DNA of 61,508 nt. Source: Phlegmacium glaucopus. Lineage: Eukaryota > Basidiomycota > Agaricomycetes > Agaricales > Cortinariaceae. Below the pieces are notes generated by a model. The model saw nothing but the letters and a program-made list of their open reading frames with translations, was not told the DNA's origin and made no database searches. The translations under genes were made by a program, and so were the position numbers. Where the stretch lies: the NCBI GenBank assembly GCA_015039465.1, contig MU130540.1, positions 428,132 to 489,639 on the forward strand. The letters are read 5' to 3'. Numbering within the stretch: the stretch's first letter is position 1; every line of letters starts with the position of its first letter. Of this stretch, positions 11,748 through 24,299 are shown piece after piece.

Positions 11748-14700
11748 TTAAAACCTCCGGTACCCACGTCTCCCTACACCTAAACTATCATCATAAAAAT
11801 CCATACGTCCAATAACTTCCTCCGATCCTTGACTAACACCACTAGTACCAATAGCTTCACTCGAAGCTGATGCGCTAGTACTCGTACTTGTAGAACCCAG
11901 GAACCCCCCACCTCCTCTTCCGCTTCCTCCTCTTCCCCCTCCTAACCCAAGACCGAGTCCAGGATGGAGACCAGTAGTAGTAGTAGTGGGTTGGTTAGAA
12001 CTAGAACCAGAGCCGGTACCGGTACTTGAGCTGGGACTTGAGCTGGGAATTGGGATGAAACTAGGAGTTGGGATGGGGACCGGGTGTTGTTGTTCGCTGG
12101 CGGTTCCTGTATGTACGAAGGGTCCGCCGCCGCCTTCATTTGTGGCACTAGAAACATCTCCTTCAGTAGGAGACACCAAGAACGACAATCCTCGTCTGGT
12201 AGTAGTATCCCTCTCAATTTCTTTCTCTTTCTCTTTCCCCTTCTCTCTATCTCTCCGTCTTCCTCCACTTCCTCCCCTCCCCATGCCTTCCAAGCTTTTC
12301 ATAAATGTCTCCTTCATCCGTTTCAACCTCTCATCTACCTCATCCGGATCCGTAAGCATGGGTCCACGATTTGGTGAAGTAGAAAATTGGGCTGGAGCAG
12401 GTGGTGAAGTTGAAGTTGAAAGCAATGGTGATTGAACAAGTGCTGCTGCTGTTTCTGGTATTGTAGCGGCGACAGCAGTACCTCCTGTGGACGACGTTGT
12501 AGTCATTTGTTCGGCGCTAGCCAGTGCCGATAAAACAGTCCCAGTCGTAGTAGGCGGGCTTTGAGATAAAATCCTCTGCTGACGCCCACCTTCCCTATCA
12601 GGAGCCGACAGAGGTGATCGAGGCGATAATGGAGAACGTTGGCGCTGCCACGAAACAGGGGAAGTAATCAATTTGAACTCATCCTCTCTCTGCTTTCCTT
12701 TATGTCTCGCGCCACCCTCTTGCATCCTTTCTTGTCGATCATGATCCTGCCCCTCTTCTTCCCTGCCCCTCTCTCTTCCCCGTTCCACCTCTCGCTCTCT
12801 GTCTCTCTCCCGTTTCTCCCTTTCTTTAAACCTTCCACTTAACGGTTTACGAGCATCGATATCTTGTACGAATATTGAGATATCGTCGTCGTCCGTAGCT
12901 GTGCTGAGGAAAGATGCGACGCCCTGTGAAGGTGGGAGTGAGGAGTTAGTACAGTGTTGGAACATTTACAATAATAGATTTGTCATAGAAACAAGGAAGG
13001 AGGGGCAAAGTTGATACAACGAGAAGGGTCGATGATAACGACATGCATCTATGCATATTTATGAAAGAAACACGAACAAGGGCAGTCTATCACTGAGCAG
13101 TGACAACGTAACGGCCACGCCACATGTATGAGCAGGTGGGAAAAAAAAAAGCCAAGGAAGGAAAGAGCCACAAAAAAAAAGGGAAAAAGATCAAGAGGCT
13201 TACACCGGCAGCACTTTGTTCTTTCCCCCTCCCATCTCCTCCTCCATCTGTTCCTTCTGCAGTAACACTAGCAGGCGTACTACCACCACTATCTCCTCCT
13301 GCCGCACCACTTCCACCGCTCCCAACGCTCCCAACATACCTATTTCCAAAACTACTCGAATACCGTTTCCGAGTAGGAGGTATTCGAGTTGGAACACCGA
13401 TCGCGTCTTCAATCACTCCACCACCACCACCCAGTATACTATTATTCCCAACGCTAACTCTCCGAAGTCGATCGCGCTCTCTGCTACCTTCACCAGAACC
13501 TCCTCTCTCCCTCTCATCCCTATCCCATTCTCCTCTATCACTCTCCGAGCTTATCCTCCTTTCTCCTATCCCAAGTCCTTTCCTATCGCTCAAACTAGAA
13601 GGAGTGGCTATCGGAGAAGCAGGTTGAATTCTTGAAAAAGACCCTGCGAAACCGGTAGGTAAAGGCGAGCCTCCTCCGCTGACAACACCTGAAGATAATC
13701 CTTGACGTATCGATAGAGAGGGTGACGATCCAGAAGCAGAGACAGAGGCGGAAGCGGATGACAAAGTGTTACCCTTGAACGGATTAATACCTATCCCACC
13801 TCCAGACCCACCGCCAGCGGCGGTTGATCTTCTAATAGGTACAGCTCCTATTCCAACACCGGACATTGGGGATGAAGAAAGAGAAGAAGATTGGTATGAA
13901 TGTCGATGAGGGGAATGTGAAGTTCGATGAGGGGAATGTGAAGTTCGATGAGGAGATATGGAAGATGGGAAAAGTTCGGATGAAGGTGAGCCTCCAGCAG
14001 TCGCAGTTGCAGGGGTGGTAGAAGAAGGCGAATTCGAACTTTCCCTCCTCATCCTATGTAAAGCCAACCCAGACGCTGCCAACGAGGGAACAGATGGCGG
14101 GGAAGTAATAGTACCAGCAGTAGGAAATGGTAGCGGTAACGGTAAAGGCGTAAACTGTGGTCTAGGGGGTGGTATCAAAGCACTAGATGAAGAGGAGGAA
14201 GTGACACCAAGACTGAGAGAAGGGACTCGAGATGGGATGATGAATCTTTCTGCCACGCTCGTGTTGTCGGTGGTGTTAATGCTAGTGACGACGGGTTTTC
14301 CGATACTACTAATGCTGCTTGTACTTTCTCCTGCACTAGGTAGACCAAGGCCGAAACTCAACCCATGCGCATGCGCATGTCCACCTCGTCCTCCACCAGT
14401 AGCACCCACAATAGCTCTAGGCGGCGATCTCGCACCTACAATACCAGGTCCTACACCACCACCGCCGCCACCACCACCGTCCTCCTTCTCCTCTCGTGCC
14501 GAATGTTTACTCAAAGTCGGTACGAACCCTTGTAAATCCAACGAAATAAAGCGACTCGATAAATGGGACTCTAGTTCGTCCATTTCAAAGTTAGGACTAG
14601 AGAGATAGGTGGCTGAGAGGTTCAAAGAGCCCAGGGGGTGAGGGAGAGGGGAGAATGTTTGTGTTTCCGTTTGGAGAGGCGGATGTGAGGGAGAAGGGGA

Positions 14701-15643
14701 TTCGTCTAGATTTAAAACAAGAGGAATTAATTAATGTTGAAGGAAGGTATGTAGAATTAGACAGTCCAGTTATCATTTCTGTCGGTCAGACGAGACAAAA
14801 AGAACATGGGCGGAAAGGAATGAGAAACCCACTAAAGGTAAGGATGCCTAGCGCTTCGTCTGTTTCTTCCAACGGTCTCACTCTCAGGCTAATCGCTAAA
14901 TTCCCATTCCTATTAACACCTCCCGTCCGTCTCTTAAGTCTCCTATAAAGCTTCCAAACGGGTAAGACTCTCAACAAGCTGTACAAACTGCGGAAGAGCG
15001 GTATCCCGTGTTTGTAGATGGTAGGAAGGGCTATAACGAAAAGTATTTTGGTAAGTTGATGATGGATTTTCTCGGGGAAAACCAGTCACCTTGGTCTCCA
15101 AGTCTACTGCTACTTCCATGAGGAACAAAGGTTAAGGTCCATGTTTCGAGCAGTATAGCACGTGGTGTTGGTTCGATCCTCAATTGAGTTGATGTAGACC
15201 GTGCAGGAGCAGGTGAAGGACCACCACCCGCTGTCGAGGAAGACGGTTGCTGCTGGTGTGACAATGGGTCTGTGGTGCCACTCGAGTCGTCAGACCGATG
15301 AATGAGAACTTGATTGTTCGTCAATTCGGGTATGCATAACAATACTTGAATTTCTAGAGGTGGCGGGCCTGGTGGTGGTGATAGAGATATGTTTCTGTAA
15401 GGTTCACGAGCATCTCTTGTAAAGAGGTCCGAATCGGGTGTTTCGAGGTTGAACTGACCATACATGAACGAATGAATGAAGACGTCGATTAAGACAACTC
15501 ACCCATTTATCAATCTTGCCCTGTGAATGAGACTCTTCAGTGGCTCTGGCCTGGTTGACGGTGTAGAAGAGTTTAGTGTAGAAATGGAAAGCTATTTGAT
15601 CAGCTTTCTGCATGATACCGCTGTTGGAAGAGTCGCTGGACAT
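11748..15643 (-). CDS. ATG13: autophagy protein Atg13
   Basis: Atg13 is the regulatory subunit of the Atg1 kinase complex that starts autophagosome formation. Minus-strand exons are 15643-15503, 15453-15090, 15030-14833, 14705-13204 and 12923-11748; they sum to 3381 nt, or 1126 residues. The N-terminal HORMA domain is clear: KADQIAFHFYTKLFYTVNQA, PPLEIQVLLCIPEL, RAILLETWTLTF, then PTIYKHGIPLFRSLYSLL and RVLPVWKLYRRLKRR across splice junctions. Later blocks NLSATYLSSPNFEMDELES and DDDDISIFVQDIDARKPLSG are characteristic of basidiomycete Atg13. The long middle and C-terminal parts are Ser/Gly/Pro-rich and probably disordered, as expected for a TOR-regulated phosphoprotein. The fourth intron (13203-12924, 280 nt) is long and could hide a small exon. 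The third intron (127 nt) uses GTGGGT. Start is the first in-frame ATG before the HORMA helix. Confidence 0.93.
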
Positions 15644-17058
15644 TGTGTAGTCCTAGTGCTTGTTGGAAGTCATTTGTCCACGTGGCTGCGTTGTAGTTTG
15701 GGCTGTACAAGGACTGTGCGTGCTGTGTCCAGGCAGGTTGAGGGAGAACCGCACAGGTTATGTAAGTAATCCAAATTAGGCATTCTCAATTTCGTGTGCC
15801 ATGACTCGACCTTCCCTCGAAGCGCTCGCCCTACATCAAAAAGCGCCTGTCTAGAATGGTCTAGAAATTCGAAGGCTATATACAGAGACCAGTATTCAAT
15901 GCTTATTCGCTTAACTACCTCGCAAAGTTCAGCGTAAAGCTACATACCTTGAGCATAGTCATATGATCCGTAAATTTCCGATCAATTTCCCATGGCTATA
16001 TATCCACCAGACTCACTTATCGTTGAACAAACCATAGGACTAAAATCAAGAAATCTACCCTCCTTGGACAAAACGTGCACTGGAAGATATAGTTCTTTCT
16101 TTGATCCTTTCTCATTGCCTTTCTCGTCATGGAATCGAAACTTCCATTTCTATACGCGACGAACGAGGCGTATTGTATTGAATTCGTTGTCAAAGATTAA
16201 ACTTCCGATTCGGTTCAGGTTCGAGTCATTGATAACAAGATCCCATGCGATAGCCCTAAACCAAACGGGTACTCTCAAATGGTGAATGGTGTGTAACTAT
16301 CCATGTAAACTATCTTCGTGGTTACGTATATCAGGCTAGTCATATGACGGTTTTCACATAAAAGGTTTTGATGATCAAGGGTCTGTCATGCTCCCGCAGT
16401 AGTTTTGCCTCGCTGATTCTTAGCCAAAGGTCGGAGAATCAGAGTCAGATTTACAAAAGAGCACTCCAGAGAGTGGATTCTCGGGTCGCCTGCACATGCC
16501 ACATCACATTATCTCATTTTTCAGCATCGGCTTATCAGCAACATACGATATCAAAGTTATTGGCATGTCTATTGTCCTCAATCCTGTCTGGGATAAAAAT
16601 ACCCCCCGTGTCGAGGACTGACGAATTAGAAAAGGAACTACTGGGATACCGTTCTGTTACAATAATCAAGGCGCTTTCCAGGTAATTATTGATGCTCAAT
16701 TGATACAGCTACAGAACATGACCAAAGCGCGGCCACCCCTGGAGGCTGGTATCGTCGACATTTTTCTTCTAACCATGAGTAGACTACATACAATCCGAAA
16801 AGATCAAATTGTCTTGAACAGGAATTGAATCATTGACAAAAACCGTCATTCGACTGCCCTCCCTACTTTGCCAGCTTATTGTGCAAAGGAGGATTAACGA
16901 GAAGTCGGTCGACCGTTTTGAAGCCTGCCAATGATTTTTTACTTCGTTATCCCTCAAAGTAAACACACTCTGACTGACACGTTGACTAGCTCACTCTTTA
17001 TATATACAGTTATAATACTCATTGTTTTTCTTTACTGTAGACTCTAACAACAGTGCTT
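15644..17058. other. intergenic region with one gene relic
   Basis: The first few hundred bases should contain the ATG13 promoter. Open frames near 15992-16285 and 16368-16685 show no family features except a short monooxygenase-like relic described separately. Confidence 0.4.
16570..16690 (+). pseudogene. relic of a FAD monooxygenase gene
   Basis: Around 16618-16665 the sequence CTGACGAATTAGAAAAGGAA and its continuation resemble 35620-35660 of the monooxygenase gene in this window (DELEKE followed by a G-x-R block). ATCCTGTCTGG upstream also matches. The rest of the gene is missing, so this is a small degraded copy. Confidence 0.4.
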
Positions 17059-18391
17059 TCAAGGTAGCATCAGCAAAGCAGGTCCTGATGTTTCTGCTGT
17101 TACAACTTCCGTTTGTACATCTTGATTTGTCGCAAAAGTTATAGAACTCAATGTCCTTGATGCACGACTGTCATACGAAGGCCCCATTGAAACTCGCACA
17201 ATGACAATCGTCGGCGTCATTCCCTATGTTTTTAAAATTGAGATAAAATCACCAAAATAGAAAATCAACTTGAACATACGTATATCATGACTATAGGAGT
17301 ACCAACAATGACGGTGGCAGAGATGCTCTCGAGGCCGAATACGATGACGAGAAGCAGCTGGCTCACGAACGTCGCCATGCCAGTCTCAATCAATATTGAG
17401 ATGACGGGAGAAAGATCGTATAGCCTTGGATCAGCGTGACCTCTGGAGCGGCGAGACCGCGTGAGTACTATGGCGATTTTGAGCACTAGGAGTCCAGTGA
17501 CAATGGCGTTCAACGCTAGTGAGATACATAAGGAGGAGATCGCTAAGGGGATTGCCCAGGGAGGTATATTGGCAAGAGTTTCAAGCTGGGACTGGCGACA
17601 AAGTTCTACAACGAGAACCAGAATAATTCCTTTCATTTGAACAGAATAAGTAGTAAACCAAAGCAGTATATGTAAGACGACACGGTTATCATAATTAGAT
17701 AAACCTAGTGACTCACCCAAAAACGTTAATGCCATGATTATTGGGACACATACTAGTGATAGGTGATCCCACAATATCCAACAGCGGTATATCTACATAT
17801 CATTTGAGGAGAAATTGTCATATAATTATTGGATGCGTACCAGAATTGCCTGAGAAATGAAGTCAACAAAGCCATATATCGCGCAGGAGATGATGTTGAC
17901 GTTCCATATAAAGGTGTGGTGGGTCCCGGGACGCAGCTACCAGTGGGAAGAATCAACAGTGCCGTGGAACAGTAAGTTTGAGGCGTTAAACTTATGTGTA
18001 CACACATATTACTACTCACCACAAGCCAGAATGTTTGCGGGAGATTGATGATGAAATATAGGGTAGATAAGAGGAATAACATGGTAAGTGGGTAGACGAG
18101 AATTGATCTTTCTTCTTTTTTCTTTTGTAGACGAACTTGCAAATATTGGCCGAATATAAAACAGTATAAGCCTTTAAAGTCGATGAAACATATCAACTGT
18201 TCATTATATCACAAATAAAGTGTTGAGAGAAGGTTACCGTAGAGGAAGGCTTCAAGAACTAATCCAATTGACGCAGTGTCGCTGATATCTGAACCAAGGA
18301 TGTCCAAGTTCGCGAAACCAGACATCGGATTGAACTGGATGCGTGCTGGCTGAGAAAGGGTGGGTATTAATGGAATCAAAAGTACTGCCAC
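17059..18391 (-). CDS. seven-helix membrane protein of unknown function
   Basis: Minus-strand exons 18391-18238, 18171-18020, 17936-17841, 17792-17717, 17629-17280 and 17223-17059 join in phase to 330 residues. Hydrophobic stretches are spread along the protein (around TASIGLVLEAFLYG, LTMLFLLSTLYFIIN, NIISCAIYGFVDFISQ, LSLVCVPIIMALTFL, WAIPLAISSLCISLALN, ATFVSQLLLVIVFGL and VIVGTPIVMIY). The FLYG block and the Y-R-C-W motif after the third helix are typical of a large, uncharacterised agaricomycete membrane family that looks receptor-like. No ligand or partner can be named. All five introns are GT-AG. Confidence 0.85.
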
Positions 18392-18546
18392 TGGCAGCCA
18401 AGTTTAAAAATGACGAGTCCATGTGGAGCAAATGTAGACGGGGTGAGATCCAGGGTCATTGATAACGTGGATAATCGCAATTCCTCTTGAATGTTTGTAC
18501 GTTGGCCCTTTACCATAATTGACATTTGCGTTCCAAGGATGATCCC

Positions 18547-20279
18547 ACCTTGTGACAAGATGTGAGAACGATGTTGGTGGGTTTTCAGTAGTATTCGTAT
18601 TCGGGGGCCGAGTCCTAGTCTGTCAGATATCTGCTTAATCCGAATCGGGCGTGGGGAACCAATTGACATTCCAACATCATCCAACCTTCAATTCGTCGGT
18701 AAGACGCGCTGTTTTCCGCAATACTGGATATTCGTCATTGGAATTTGGAAAACGTCACAGAAGACAATAGAAGAATCTGATATTTTCTGTTCCCTAATAG
18801 GTGGTCAGACTCATAGATGTACCAAGCCTCAAGAGCGGAAGACTCGGACATCTGTCCTCTCCGAGAGAGAGAAGACGACTCAACGAGTATGATAGTGTAC
18901 GGGCTACCATCGCCAAGTACTTGTAAACAAGCAATTGCAATGTCACACTGCTCCCGAGTCGTGACGTTTTGACTAGACTGATAAGCGCCTTGATAGTAAT
19001 ACAGATGTCAGCGCGATCTTTCTCTCCCAACGCCTTCTAAAGTCATAACTCCACCATCGGCCGGCGCGTCTGAAGCACACGGTTGATTTGATCTATCACC
19101 GATCATACGTCACATGCATTCTGCGCCTACTGACAAATCCACTGATAAATCCAGTGGCACTGGCGCTTTGCATGAGAGATTCTATTTCCCTCATTCTGCT
19201 GGTGGTCTCAGTGTCTTCAAGGTAATTACATTATTTACATCTTATTCGGTTCGCCCTATAGTTATTTGTATTATTTCCTTCTTTAGGTCGATGAGACTTA
19301 CTATAAAGTCCATCGCTACTTGTTAGAACGAGAATCTCCGATATTCGAGGCAATGTTCAGCCCTCCGAGTCCACCGCCGTACGAGGGTGAGGACGGACAA
19401 AGCAACGAAAGACCAATTCATATCCCGGATGTGAGTTGTTCAGAGTTCGAGGCGTTGCTTGATTTCCTTTATACTGGGTAATGCGTTCATCATCACATGG
19501 ATGTTTATTTTCTGTTAATTCCATCAATCCAGAGGATTCTCTTACTTTGAGCTTTTCATTCATTTAAAGGATATCGACGTATCTGCCAACACGGCTCCAA
19601 AACAAAAGATAAAGTTATTCGGAGAAACGATAGCAAATATTCGACGTAAACTATTCGACGACGACGCATTCGCAATATTCGATCTACTTTCCATTTCACT
19701 TCATCTTGGGTTTGAGCGGATCACCAAAACGGTGGTTGGTATTATAGATTTGTTGGACAAATGGCACGCTCCAGATTCAATGTCCTGGCAGGACACTGAT
19801 ACGGGGGACCTCCGAGTCGTAAAAAGGATAAATATGGCAATGACATACAATGCCTTGAAACATTGGCGTCTGCCTGCCCTTCAGGTCTTAATCAGTCGTC
19901 CAGCTCCACTCACATCAGAAGAGGGTAGAAGCCTTGGATATCACAGGATGGCAATAGTGGCAGCAGAAAGGGAGAAGGCAGTGAAATCCGGTAACATTAA
20001 ATCCATTCCTCCAGAATTCTTCTTCTCAGATTAATGCCAAAGTTTCTTCCCGTTCACACTATTTCTTCATATCATCATCCCAAGTTCGATTCCCCGGTTT
20101 TTTCAATCTTTGTACAGCGTTTTCTTTTTGCTTTGCTGAAAATTGAATCGTGTTTATTATGATTCATGAAGAAATGAGCGCGTAGCTGTGTGGTTCGTAG
20201 TATCCTTACAAGACTCTCCAACTATCTTTTTCATTCTGCAGACATGTCAACATCTCCATTGGAGAACCCCAGTAGATAG
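18547..20279 (+). repeat. segmental duplication, copy A
   Basis: This stretch is homologous, in the same orientation, to 22026-23721. The match starts near CACCTTGTGACAAGATGTGA and ends at GAACCCCAGTAGATAG in both. Each copy carries one complete BTB gene with its upstream region and 3' flank. Confidence 0.88.
19114..20034 (+). CDS. BTB/POZ-domain protein, copy A
   Basis: Exons 19114-19221, 19287-19477 and 19533-20034 join in phase to 266 residues. The BTB fold is recognised by FYFPHSAGGLSVFK, then DETYYKVHRYLLERESPIF and EAMFS, and PDVSCSEFEALLDFLYTG; this is the layout of agaric BTB proteins (H-R-Y-L-L-x-R-E-S-P-I-F). The region after residue 110 is helical and family-specific. BTB domains mediate dimerisation and can link targets to Cullin-3 ligases; no partner is visible here. 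It is a tandem paralogue of the gene at 22522. The start is the ATG in the MHSAPTDKST context, conserved in position in both copies. Confidence 0.88.
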
Positions 20280-20719
20280 GTTATTTTCTCATTTATACAA
20301 GGTGCATTTTTAATGATAAGAGAAGTGCCCTGCTAGGGATGTTGTGAGAACACTTCTTCACACCAAAGGCCCTAGGATTATTTTAATCAAATTTATTGTG
20401 TGCGAAGACCAAGTCCTCATGGTACACAGTACTAGCGTACAGGAAAGTAATTATGAGAGCAAACTAAGGGTGTGTTAAGTCAAAACCTATCTAAGACTAC
20501 AAGAGCCATAGAATACCATGCCCCCCCACTGACAAAGCAGCAGAGTAAAAGCCGGTCGGTGTATCCTCCACCGTCTTAGACTATGCTCCCCTGTTAAGAT
20601 CCTGAGAAGATGAAACTGAGAGTGTTGGGGTTGACTTGATGGGCGAGGGCGACAGGGTCCACTAGTGCGGATAAGGATATTTAAAGAGCGTCTCGAGGAC
20701 AGCTGGGCTAGCTAAATAG
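20280..20719. other. possible 3' part of a LINE copy
   Basis: This stretch lies between the end of duplication A and the LINE-like coding relic and has no counterpart after duplication B. It is probably the 3' untranslated part of the inserted LINE, but no clear tail or target-site duplication was found. Confidence 0.35.
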
Positions 20720-21182
20720 AATTAGTATTTAAAGGAAATAACTGGCAGTAAGCGGCTGGGGTAGCGAGTGTCTTGGGTGGTTTGGGGGTGACTGATGATG
20801 GGTGGCGTACTGGGGGGTGTTGCGTATACGGATGGAGGCTGAGGTAGTGGTGTATTAGGAGGGATTACGGGCAGAAGTGGGTTGTGTTTTGAAGCATTTG
20901 GTGGCATGGATGTAATTGAGTAGTGGTTTGATGGCGGTGGGGTCAGATAATAGGAAGGAAATGGAGTCGGCGTTTCGTCTAAGTTTGCGTTGTAGTAGGT
21001 GTCGTTCGTGTTGGTAGTGGGGGCAGCGCAGTAGGTAGTGGTGCACTGACTCGACTGTGATGCCTTGGCAGTGGGGGCATGTAGGAGTTTCGGATCGGTG
21101 AATACGGAATAGGTGTTGGTTAAGTGGCGAGTGGCCAGTGCGAAGCTGGGTGAGTATGGCGGATTGGCGTCGGTCTAGGGAG
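20720..21182 (-). mobile_element. 5'-truncated non-LTR retrotransposon (LINE) remnant
   Basis: The minus strand encodes the C-terminal end of a fungal LINE polyprotein: LTQLRTGHSPLNQHLFRI, then a zinc-knuckle-like C-P-H-C-x9-H-H-x5-C (ETPTCPHC, ESVHHYLLRCPHY). The frame starts abruptly near 21180 and ends at a stop at 20855. Abrupt loss of the 5' part is typical of LINE insertion. CpG content is high, unlike the decayed region at 6-11 kb, so this insertion may be younger. It interrupts copy A of the divergent promoter module. Confidence 0.75.
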
Positions 21183-21190
21183 TCAACGCC

Positions 21191-21520
21191 CTAGGATTTT
21201 AACAATGGTGTTCGCGCGATGCGGCACGAAGGATTCAGATTCGACAGAAAGTTTGCGTCGTTTACGGACAACCACTGGGTGCGATGGCGTGGTATCGCCT
21301 TGAGAAACAGGCTCCGTCGGCTGGTCAGCCTGTTTCCGTTTTATTCCGAAGCATTTTCCGTATATTCGTGGATTGTATGAGCCAGAACTCGAGGCTAACA
21401 TCAGAATGCCAATGTCGCCACGTGACTCATGACAAAACGCGTTAACCGCGCCGACTGAATTTGAATGTTGAACCATTGCTCTGATGGAAGTCCTGCAGGC
21501 CCATATTGATTCTTTTCAAG
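21191..21520 (+). repeat. BIR1 upstream module, copy 1 (truncated)
   Basis: Homologous to 23877-24430 and 26526-27100. It ends with the ATG and first codons of the BIR1 gene (ATGGAAGTCCTGCAGGCCCA at 21485) before losing similarity, so it contains a 5' stub of BIR1. One ACGCGT box remains at 21437-21442. On the minus strand it encodes part of the same divergent reading frame as the other copies (VVVRKRRKLSVES). Its left end is cut by the LINE. Confidence 0.8.
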
Positions 21521-22025
21521 TGACAACCTCAACTTCTTGCCTTGTTTCTCACTTGAACAAATAAATTTGGTGTCGCGGAAAGCCTTTGGGAATCGATACA
21601 GGAACTTTCCTTTTTTTTTCCGGAAGATTCGTTGAAATTTGAATACGAGGAAATCAACGATGGCGACTCCGGAATTACCAGAGCCCATGAATTCTTGACC
21701 CCATCATTCAAAAGTCAGGATAATGGCTCTTTCGGACCTTACATTCGTAAGCTGGCAACTTTGTATCAGGAAAACCGGATATGGAATGTAGAGCTGATAG
21801 AGGTTTGGTATCATTATGGTTAAGCTATTTGCTATACAAGGTTCGTTGGTCTAACGTATCTGAATAAACACAATCTTGATATTATTCAACAGAACTTTCA
21901 TCTCGAGACCACTACTCCCACTTTTCTCCCCGGTCGTCTTTTTCAAGGTCCAGGTCTACCGCCTCAAACGCCGTCCAAGCACATACAATACAAATGCTAG
22001 GCGACTCTCCCCTGCCACAACATTA
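21521..22025. other. spacer between duplication units
   Basis: No gene recognised. A 63-codon open frame at 21632-21823 has no family features. Confidence 0.35.
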
Positions 22026-23721
22026 CCACCTTGTGACAAGATGTGAGAACGATATCAGTGGGCTTTCATTAGTAGTCGTATTTGGGCGTGGGGAAATCAA
22101 TTGACATTCAATTTACTAAGAAAGACGCGTTGTTTTCCGCAACATTGATATTCGTCATTGGAAAATGCAGAAGACAATAGAAGAATCTGATATTTGCTGT
22201 TCAAGTTCCCTAGTAGGTGCCAGGTCATAGACGTACAAAGCCTCAAGAACGGAATATATCCATCTGTCCTCCCCGAGAGAGACTCGGAGAAGACAAGAAT
22301 GGTAGTGTACGGGAGCTCATACCATCGCCAAGTACTTATAAGCAAGCAATTACAATGTCACACTGCTCCCGAGTCGTGACGTTTTGACGGGACTGATAAG
22401 CGCCTCGATAGTAATACAGTTGCCAGTGCGATCTTTCTGTGCCAACGCTTTCTAAAGTTACGACTCCATCATCGTGTCTGAAGCACACAGTTCATTTGAT
22501 CTATCACCGATCATACTTCACATGTATTCTGCGCCAACTGACAAATCCACTCAGGCTGGCAGTGGCACTTTGCATGAGAGATTCTATTTCCCTCATTCTG
22601 CTGGCGGTCTCAGTGTCTTCAAGGTATTTACATCTTGTTTGGTTTGCCTTATGGTTCTTTGTATTATTTCCTTCTTTAGGTCGATGAGACTTACTATCAA
22701 GTCCATCGCTACTTGTTAGAACGAGAGTCTCCGGTATTTAAGGCAATGTTCAACTCTTCGAGTCCACCGCCGTACGAGGGCGAGGACGGACAAAGCAATG
22801 AAAGACCAATTAACATTCCGGATGTGAGTTGTTCAGAGTTCGAGGCTTTGCTTGACTTCCTTTATACTGGGTAATGCGTTCATCATAACATGGATGTTTA
22901 TTTACTGTTGATTTTATCAATTCAGTGGATTCCCTTACTTTGACCTTTTCATTCGTTTAAAGGATATCGAGATATCTGCCAACACAGCTCCAAAACAAAA
23001 GATAAAGTTATTTGAAGAAACGATGACAAATATTCGACATAAGCTATTCGAGGACGATGCATTCGCAATATTCGATCTACTTTCCATTTCACTTCGTTTT
23101 GGGTTTGAACGGATCACCAAAACGGTGGTTGGTATTATAGATCTGTTGGACAAATGGCACGCTCCAGATTCCATGTCTTGGCAGGACACTGATGTGACGG
23201 GGGACCTCCGAGTCGTAAAGAGGATAAATATGTCATTAAGGCACAATGCCTTGGGACATTGGTGTCTGCCTGCTCTTCAGGTCTTAATCAGTCGCCCAGC
23301 TCCGCTCACAGCAGAAGAGGGTAGAAGCCTTGGATATCACAGGATGGCAATAGTGGCAGCGGAAAGGGAGAAGGCAGCGAAGTCCGGTAATATTATAATT
23401 AAATTCATTCCTTCAGAATTTCTCCTTACAGGTTACACAATGCTTTAATTTGAGCCCAAAATCCCTTTCTGTTCACACTATTCCTTCATCTCATGATCCC
23501 AAGTTCAATCCTCCAGTTTCTTCAATCTTTGTACAGTGTTTTTTTGTTTTGCTTTGCTAAAAATTAAATCGTGTTCATTACGATTCATTAATAAATGGGC
23601 GCGTAGCTGTGGGGTTTGTAGTATCCTTCAAACACTCTTCAACTATCTTCTCGACACCCAGCTTTCACTGTAATATTCTGCAGACATGTTAACATCTTCA
23701 TCAGAGAACCCCAGTAGATAG
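22026..23721 (+). repeat. segmental duplication, copy B
   Basis: Second copy of the segment at 18547-20279, same orientation, with scattered substitutions and small indels. Confidence 0.88.
22522..23448 (+). CDS. BTB/POZ-domain protein, copy B
   Basis: Exons 22522-22623, 22680-22870 and 22926-23448 join in phase to 271 residues. It is closely similar along its length to the copy at 19114, with the same intron positions and phases. The BTB core reads DETYYQVHRYLLERESPVF and PDVSCSEFEALLDFLYTG. Differences include a shorter N-terminal linker, an added V-T pair after SWQDTD, and a different last dozen residues. Both copies keep open frames, so both may be expressed. Function is unknown beyond the protein-interaction fold. 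Confidence 0.88.
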
Positions 23722-23876
23722 TACGTTACGCCGTGTCTGCATCCAAACAGGTGCAACATCAATAACAACAAGGAACATCGCCTGGGAGTAACGGTACAAG
23801 AGGAGGGATTATGGCAATCAAGGGTTGAGACGAAGTTGTATGTGTATCAGAACGCCTTGACAGGGATGAAGGCAGG

Positions 23877-24299
23877 CTATGGACGATTCCGTCTTCGAAC
23901 AAGCAAGCATACGTTTAGCAAGCTTTGAAGGAGAGCGGAAGAGGGCACTATAGAATTAAATGTCGTTGAAAGATCTCTAGCAGGTTTCGTAGGTTTTCCA
24001 GGTGAGGGCGGAAGTGGCGAGGAGTTCCTTTTACGGGGAGAGCCGTATGTAACAGTTACCTTCGGTTTTATCAACGGAGAAAATTCAAGATCTGTCCCTA
24101 CATCTTCCTTGGTTTTGGGAGGAGATGGTGCTCGCACGAAGGGTTCGACAGGGAGTTTGCGTCGTTTACGGGCAGCCACTAAATGGAATGGGGGTATCGC
24201 CTTGAGAAACAGGCTCTGATGGCTGGCCTGTTTAAGCTTTATTCCAGAACGTCTTCCGTATATTCGTAGATTGTATGAGCCAGAACTCGAGGCCCACAT
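23877..24299 (-). CDS. hypothetical protein divergent from a BIR1-type promoter
   Basis: An open frame of 140 codons on the minus strand. Related frames occur in the two other copies of the module (21183-21476 and 26543-26887), where the block K-R-R-K-L-x-V-E and the block K-T-K-E-D-V-G-T-D-L-E are conserved. The conserved block is basic and then Pro/Ser-rich (SPLPPSPGKPTKPA). No domain is recognised. Only this copy keeps the C-terminal part. It may be a real gene sharing a bidirectional promoter with BIR1 or just conserved repeat sequence; comparing synonymous with non-synonymous change among the three copies would tell. Confidence 0.35.
   Translation of the reverse strand: MWASSSGSYNLRIYGRRSGIKLKQASHQSLFLKAIPPFHLVAARKRRKLPVEPFVRAPSPPKTKEDVGTDLEFSPLIKPKVTVTYGSPRKRNSSPLPPSPGKPTKPARDLSTTFNSIVPSSALLQSLLNVCLLVRRRNRP

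Noticed and set aside
11986..14608. Several plus-strand open frames of 70-216 codons
   Set aside because: They are antisense to the low-complexity exons of ATG13 and reflect its biased base composition.
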